Shown one piece after another: positions 13,885 to 17,327 of a stretch of DNA of 17,327 bases. This DNA is from Pseudobdellovibrio sp. (lineage in GTDB: Bacteria > Bdellovibrionota > Bdellovibrionia > Bdellovibrionales > Bdellovibrionaceae), in the NCBI GenBank assembly GCA_025449725.1, contig JANWIU010000177.1, positions 1 to 17,327 on the forward strand. Direction: 5' to 3'. Position 1 is the first letter of the stretch. Each line of letters begins with the position of its first letter. A program made the position numbers and the translations under genes. The notes below the pieces were generated by a model, which was given only the letters and a program-made list of their open reading frames with translations, made no database searches and was not told the origin of the DNA.

Positions 13885-14673
13885 TTAAAACCAAAAGGTA
13901 AGTGCCGTCGAATACTCAGAAGAATAATCTTTATAAAGGTTCAAATTCCATTTCGAATTGTCACCAAAACCAAGGCCGAACCAAACTTTATCATCATGAG
14001 ATTCATTTTTATCATTCAAGTAAGTATCAAAGGAAACTCCAAGGCGAACAAAACCACCATCAACCATCAGGCCCGGGGTCAGCATGATGAGGCTGTTATC
14101 TGTGGATGAGTCACCATCTTCCTGCTTTGAAGCATCGATAGCAAATTTAAAATTACTTGCAGAATAAGCATAACCAATTCCATACGAATAAGTTTTCAAA
14201 TTCTTATCTTCGTTGTCCCGAAAGTCGACGGCGATGCCCATTTGCCCTGATGAACCAAGTCCGAATAAAAATCCTGCCGAATAAGTCTTTTCTTCGCGAT
14301 AACCTAAACCGAACGAAAAACTATTACTCATTCCAAATCCTGCAATGGCTCCAACACGGCCGTCGCAGTTATCGCAATCGTTCTTATAATAGCCGATTCC
14401 TAACCCCACATTGCCTGTGCCTACTCCCAACTCAGCTCCGGAACCTTTGGTGTTTTCGTTCTGATCGTATTCTAAAGATAATATGGCGCCGTCGTAAAAT
14501 TGCGCAACGGCCGCATTATTGTAAGTAAAGCCATGGCCCCAATTTATCGGCGAAGTAATTGTCGGCATTGAAATTCCCTGTGAGACGGCTAACAACGTAA
14601 ACCCGGAATTTTTTTGCCCGAATACCCGTACGGAAGTAAAAAGAATAAATACTGTAATGATGAGAGCTCTCAT
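13885..14673 (-). CDS. Probable outer-membrane beta-barrel protein
   Basis: A 262-residue protein with a signal peptide (1-19, ending FGQ). The mature part is a series of alternating strands rich in Gly, Tyr, Phe and Asn (GLGIGYY, GFGMSNSFSFGLGY, SAGFLFGLG, FKFAIDAS) and ends in Phe-Trp-Phe. A C-terminal aromatic residue in an alternating strand is the usual Bam-recognition signal of outer-membrane barrels. Ten to twelve strands would fit the length. A loop NDCDNCDG (98-105) holds the only two cysteines with acidic neighbours, possibly a disulfide or metal site. No specific transporter family is recognised. AAAGGA at 14685-14680, six bases before the ATG, supports the start, and TATAAG (14701-14696) may be the -10 box. 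It is transcribed away from the hybrid kinase gene. Confidence 0.72.
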   Translation of the reverse strand: MRALIITVFILFTSVRVFGQKNSGFTLLAVSQGISMPTITSPINWGHGFTYNNAAVAQFYDGAILSLEYDQNENTKGSGAELGVGTGNVGLGIGYYKNDCDNCDGRVGAIAGFGMSNSFSFGLGYREEKTYSAGFLFGLGSSGQMGIAVDFRDNEDKNLKTYSYGIGYAYSASNFKFAIDASKQEDGDSSTDNSLIMLTPGLMVDGGFVRLGVSFDTYLNDKNESHDDKVWFGLGFGDNSKWNLNLYKDYSSEYSTALTFWF

Positions 14674-14769
14674 AAAATTTCCTTTCGCTACCCTACTTAT
14701 ACAATTCCGTCTTTATGTGATGTTGAATTTTTTGTGATGATTTCTTCAAATTTTTAAGTGAACAAAATA

Positions 14770-14797
14770 TTGACAAAAAAACGATGAATTTCAGAAT
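14770..14797 (+). promoter_or_regulatory. Putative sigma-70 promoter upstream of the hybrid kinase
   Basis: A perfect TTGACA (14770-14775), a 16-base spacer and CAGAAT (14792-14797, four of six matches). Transcription from here would give a leader of about 80 bases. The -10 element is embedded in the dyad listed next. Confidence 0.5.
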
Positions 14798-14804
14798 GAA
14801 ATTC
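14786..14804. promoter_or_regulatory. Perfect 19-bp dyad, candidate operator
   Basis: GAATTTC (14786-14792), AGAAT, GAAATTC (14798-14804): exact 7-bp arms around a 5-base centre. It overlaps the -10 box of the TTGACA promoter, the usual place for a repressor site. It lies in the 209-bp gap between the divergent beta-barrel and kinase genes. The binding protein is unknown. Confidence 0.5.
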
Positions 14805-14847
14805 CCAAAAGATTGTATGCGTTTTAGTGCGAATCGCTGCAATTAAT

Positions 14848-14876
14848 TTAATGTTTAGATGCATTCATTTTATAAT
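14848..14876 (+). promoter_or_regulatory. Second putative promoter placing +1 at the kinase ATG
   Basis: A consensus TATAAT (14871-14876), with a weak TTAATG (14848-14853) 17 bases upstream. Six bases separate the -10 box from the ATG at 14883, so the start site would coincide with the start codon. No good Shine-Dalgarno (only GAAAG) precedes the gene. Confidence 0.4.
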
Positions 14877-14882
14877 TGAAAG

Positions 14883-16901
14883 ATGGCAGTAAGCAGGCTG
14901 GGTCGTACATGGAGAGACCTCTCAGTATCTAAAAAATTGTATATCGTGGTCGGCCTCATGGCTTTCTTGATCACGCTGGAACTCTTTACCCTAAAGTATA
15001 CGGTTAATATCCTCTCCGCTGTGCGGGCCTTTGTGGGCGGAGAGGGCTTGTGGTCCAAAGCACAAAAAAATGCGCTGTTGGATTTGCAGAGTTATATAAT
15101 CTTCAGAGACGAAAAATATCACAACTCCTTTATTCAGCAGCTGGAAGTACCACTAGGAGACCGGGAAGCCAGAAAAGAGCTGATGAGAAGCCAGCCTGAC
15201 TTACCAAAGATATACGAAGGGTTTATTAAAGGGCGTAATCACCCTAACGACGTCAGCAGTATGACGAATCTCATTTTGCGATTCCACTCTATCAGTTATT
15301 TAAAGGATTCAATTGAAGCCTGGACACAGGCCGACGTTTTAATTGATGAAGTTTTAAAAGTGGAAGAAGACATTCACAAAGAAATTCAGGCGACTCCGAA
15401 GCATTTGCCACTGAAGCGCCAACATGAGTTTCTGACGAAACTGGCAAAACTTAACATTCGGGTTACTGCGCTAGCAGACCGCTTCTCTTATTCACTGGGA
15501 GAAGCTTCACGCTGGGTTGAAGGCACTCTTCTTATCACTCTTATCCTTTTGGTTCTGCTTGTGGAATCAACCGGATTATTTTTAACTTTTAAATTCAGCA
15601 AAAATCTGGTTAAGACACTTGGCGAGCTGAATATTGCGGCCCAAAAAATCGGAACCGGGGACTTTCAACAGCAGGCTCCTATCGATTCAAATGACGAACT
15701 AGGCCAACTATCAATGGCGTTAAATCAAATGGCAAAAAATCTTAAAGCCCTTGCCGGAGAAAAACAAACGGCAGAAAAGGCAAGCCATATCAAAAGTTTG
15801 TTTTTAGCAAATATGAGTCATGAGATCAGAACGCCACTGGGTGCGATTCTTGGATTTGTAGAAATACTTAAGGATCCAACCTTGAGCGAAGAAAAGCGCG
15901 CACAATACCTGGAAATCATCAGCCGTACGGGAAAAACCCTAATGGCTATTATTAATGATATTTTAGATCTATCAAAAGTTGAAGCAGACAAACTAGAAAT
16001 CAATAAAGAAGCTTTTTCATTGAATCAAATGATTGAGGATTTAAAAAATCTTTTGCAAATCCGCTGTGAAGAAAAACATTTGATGCTTTATATCGAGCCT
16101 GCCCCTGGCGTGCCGGATTATATCTTTTCAGATCAGGTAAGACTGCGGCAAATACTGATTAACGTGATAGGTAACGCAATAAAGTTCACAGAAAAGGGTT
16201 CGATTAGTATTCGCTATAGAACCGAGGGGCAGAATCTGGTTTTCTTAATCGAGGATACCGGCCCGGGAATATCTGACAGTGGCAAAATGGAATTGTTCAA
16301 ACCGTTTTCGCAAGTGGACGAGACTTTCAAGAAGTCTACCGTTGGAACCGGTTTGGGATTGGTTCTGACCAGAAAAATTGCCGAACTCCTGGGTGGAGAT
16401 GTGCGATTAGAGAGAAGCGTGCCGGGTCAGGGAAGTCTTTTTTCGGTTACCATCCCGTTCAGTGTTCCCGGCGATCTTCAAACGCAGACAGAACCTGCGG
16501 CACGCACGCTTCCGGCTGCAGAAGATCTGGCACTGCTAGCCGGAAAACGAATACTTTTGGTCGAAGATGCTCCGGAAAATCAAATTCTCATTTCTCATAT
16601 TTTAGAAAAGCACGGCTTGGAAGTCGATGTTGCTGATAATGGTCGAAAAGCCCTTGATTTGCTTAACGACGAGGATTTCGATGTGATCTTGATGGATATG
16701 CAAATGCCGGTACTTGACGGGTATTCTACAACTGAAATTTTGCGAAAATCAGGTTACGTTAAACCGATCATCAGCTTAACAGCGCATGCAATGCGCGAAG
16801 ATCAGTTAAAATGTCTGGCTTCGGGATGCAACGAAGTTCTTACGAAACCGGTTAATCAGGCCGCCCTCATTCACACCGTCAGCCGGTATTTGAATTCTTA
16901 A
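14883..16901 (+). CDS. Hybrid sensor histidine kinase (HAMP-HisKA-HATPase-REC)
   Basis: A 672-residue inner-membrane kinase. TM1 is about 19-40, a helical periplasmic sensor about 41-210, TM2 about 213-237, and HAMP about 238-290. The HisKA dimerisation domain holds phospho-acceptor His313 in MSHEIRTPLGAILGF. The ATPase domain shows the N box (NVIGNAIKF, Asn431), G1 (DTGPGI, 458-463), an F box (LFKPFSQVDE) and G2 (GTGLGL, 488-493). A C-terminal receiver spans about 555-672, with Glu561/Asp562, phospho-acceptor Asp605 (VILMDMQMP), Thr633 and Lys655. All catalytic residues are present. The internal receiver implies a phosphorelay through a histidine phosphotransfer protein, or phosphatase control. 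No partner regulator is encoded nearby, so it is an orphan here. The periplasmic helices do not match a ligand-binding family that I recognise. Confidence 0.93.
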   Translation: MAVSRLGRTWRDLSVSKKLYIVVGLMAFLITLELFTLKYTVNILSAVRAFVGGEGLWSKAQKNALLDLQSYIIFRDEKYHNSFIQQLEVPLGDREARKELMRSQPDLPKIYEGFIKGRNHPNDVSSMTNLILRFHSISYLKDSIEAWTQADVLIDEVLKVEEDIHKEIQATPKHLPLKRQHEFLTKLAKLNIRVTALADRFSYSLGEASRWVEGTLLITLILLVLLVESTGLFLTFKFSKNLVKTLGELNIAAQKIGTGDFQQQAPIDSNDELGQLSMALNQMAKNLKALAGEKQTAEKASHIKSLFLANMSHEIRTPLGAILGFVEILKDPTLSEEKRAQYLEIISRTGKTLMAIINDILDLSKVEADKLEINKEAFSLNQMIEDLKNLLQIRCEEKHLMLYIEPAPGVPDYIFSDQVRLRQILINVIGNAIKFTEKGSISIRYRTEGQNLVFLIEDTGPGISDSGKMELFKPFSQVDETFKKSTVGTGLGLVLTRKIAELLGGDVRLERSVPGQGSLFSVTIPFSVPGDLQTQTEPAARTLPAAEDLALLAGKRILLVEDAPENQILISHILEKHGLEVDVADNGRKALDLLNDEDFDVILMDMQMPVLDGYSTTEILRKSGYVKPIISLTAHAMREDQLKCLASGCNEVLTKPVNQAALIHTVSRYLNS

Positions 16902-16902
16902 G

Positions 16903-17327
16903 TTACGCCGCTTTTTTGGTTTTCTCTTGTTCTACTATGACATCAGCCGCACGCCACTGGCCGCCCCACTTCAATGAACCCGGCAGCAGCAGGTAAAGAA
17001 ACCTGTTTAAAATAAATGACGGGATCAGCTTTCTCATAAGACCGAATAATCGCGCATCAGGAGTGAGCGGCAAACGCAGTTGCGCAGTGGGAATATCGAT
17101 TAACCCAATAATTTTTGACGCCACCTTTGTTGAGGAACTGGTTGAAAACCCCATTAACATTTCAATCATAGGTGTCATCGAAGTATAATATTCGGAATGA
17201 GGCCCGTGCAGTTTGGCACTCATTTCTGCTTTTTTTGAAAATACAACCTTCTTAAATGAATCCGAATGGACAAAGCCAAGTTGGACCAAATTAACATTGA
17301 TCCCAAAAGGCCGGCCCTCATACCACA
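16903..17327 (-). CDS. Short-chain dehydrogenase/reductase, C-terminal fragment (cut by window edge)
   Basis: The frame stays open to the right edge, so the N-terminal Rossmann part and the catalytic Tyr-x3-Lys lie outside. The visible end begins WYEGRPFGINVNLVQLGFVHSDSF, which is the SDR stretch after the active-site helix (usually ELRPxGIxVxxVxPGxxxT); here the usual Pro-Gly is Leu-Gly. The C-terminal part is basic with a hydrophobic segment (LIPSFILNRFLYLLLPGSL), which may attach the enzyme to membrane, as in some SDRs acting on lipids. The substrate is unknown. The stop codon is one base from that of the convergent hybrid kinase. Confidence 0.7.
   Translation of the reverse strand, partial: WYEGRPFGINVNLVQLGFVHSDSFKKVVFSKKAEMSAKLHGPHSEYYTSMTPMIEMLMGFSTSSSTKVASKIIGLIDIPTAQLRLPLTPDARLFGLMRKLIPSFILNRFLYLLLPGSLKWGGQWRAADVIVEQEKTKKAA

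Noticed and set aside
1..17327. CRISPR arrays, transposons, phage genes, toxin-antitoxin pairs, tRNAs
   Set aside because: No regularly spaced direct repeats, transposase or integrase motifs, or cloverleaf-like sequence were seen in the intergenic regions.

Overview
This 17.3 kb window is a chromosomal segment, most likely from a Bdellovibrionota (Bdellovibrio-like) or related Gram-negative bacterium. That placement is an inference. It rests on moderate-to-low GC, short lysine-starting signal peptides on many small secreted proteins, a large FG-GAP surface protein, a 7TM-DISM receptor with a cyclase-like output, and a secreted MsrB-MsrA fusion. No insertion sequences, phage genes, CRISPR arrays, tRNAs or rRNAs were seen. 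Genes sit on both strands, coding density is high, and no stretch longer than 300 bases lacks a gene.

Layout, left to right. 1-1914 (+) is the C-terminal part of a surface protein: Ig-like modules, then a seven-repeat FG-GAP propeller. 1991-2446 (+) is a two-CBS-domain protein ending in a hairpin terminator, facing a rhomboid protease (2489-3166, -). 3345-3731 (+) is a Ser/Thr-rich putative lipoprotein with its own terminator. At 3807-5634 an NTP-transferase (-) and an APH/choline-kinase-fold kinase (+) diverge from a 70-bp shared region. 5712-6871 (+) is a Gre-like factor coupled to a patatin-like phospholipase by a TAATG overlap.

6979-9436 (+) is a run of four secreted proteins: a six-cysteine protein, a lysine-rich protein, a periplasmic MsrB-MsrA methionine sulfoxide reductase, and another six-cysteine protein. 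9431-10940 (-) holds a terpene-cyclase-like alpha/alpha-toroid protein and a small secreted beta-rich protein. 11065-11754 (+) is an exported SGNH hydrolase, and its 3' end overlaps a 676-residue 7TM-DISM/class III cyclase-like receptor (11745-13775, -). 13885-14673 (-) is a probable outer-membrane beta-barrel. 14883-16901 (+) is a hybrid sensor kinase with a promoter region containing a perfect 19-bp dyad. The right edge cuts a short-chain dehydrogenase (16903-17327, -).

The overall theme is the cell envelope: surface and exported proteins, envelope lipid or peptide hydrolysis, repair of oxidised periplasmic proteins, and two transmembrane signal receivers. The likeliest functional pairs are the kinase with the nucleotidyltransferase, the Gre-like factor with the patatin, and the Lys-rich protein with MsrBA. 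No complete, clearly new defence or mobile system is visible. The best leads are the divergent kinase/nucleotidyltransferase pair, the receptor with a degenerate cyclase site, the six-cysteine/MsrBA secretome cluster, and several start codons placed as if transcripts were leaderless.
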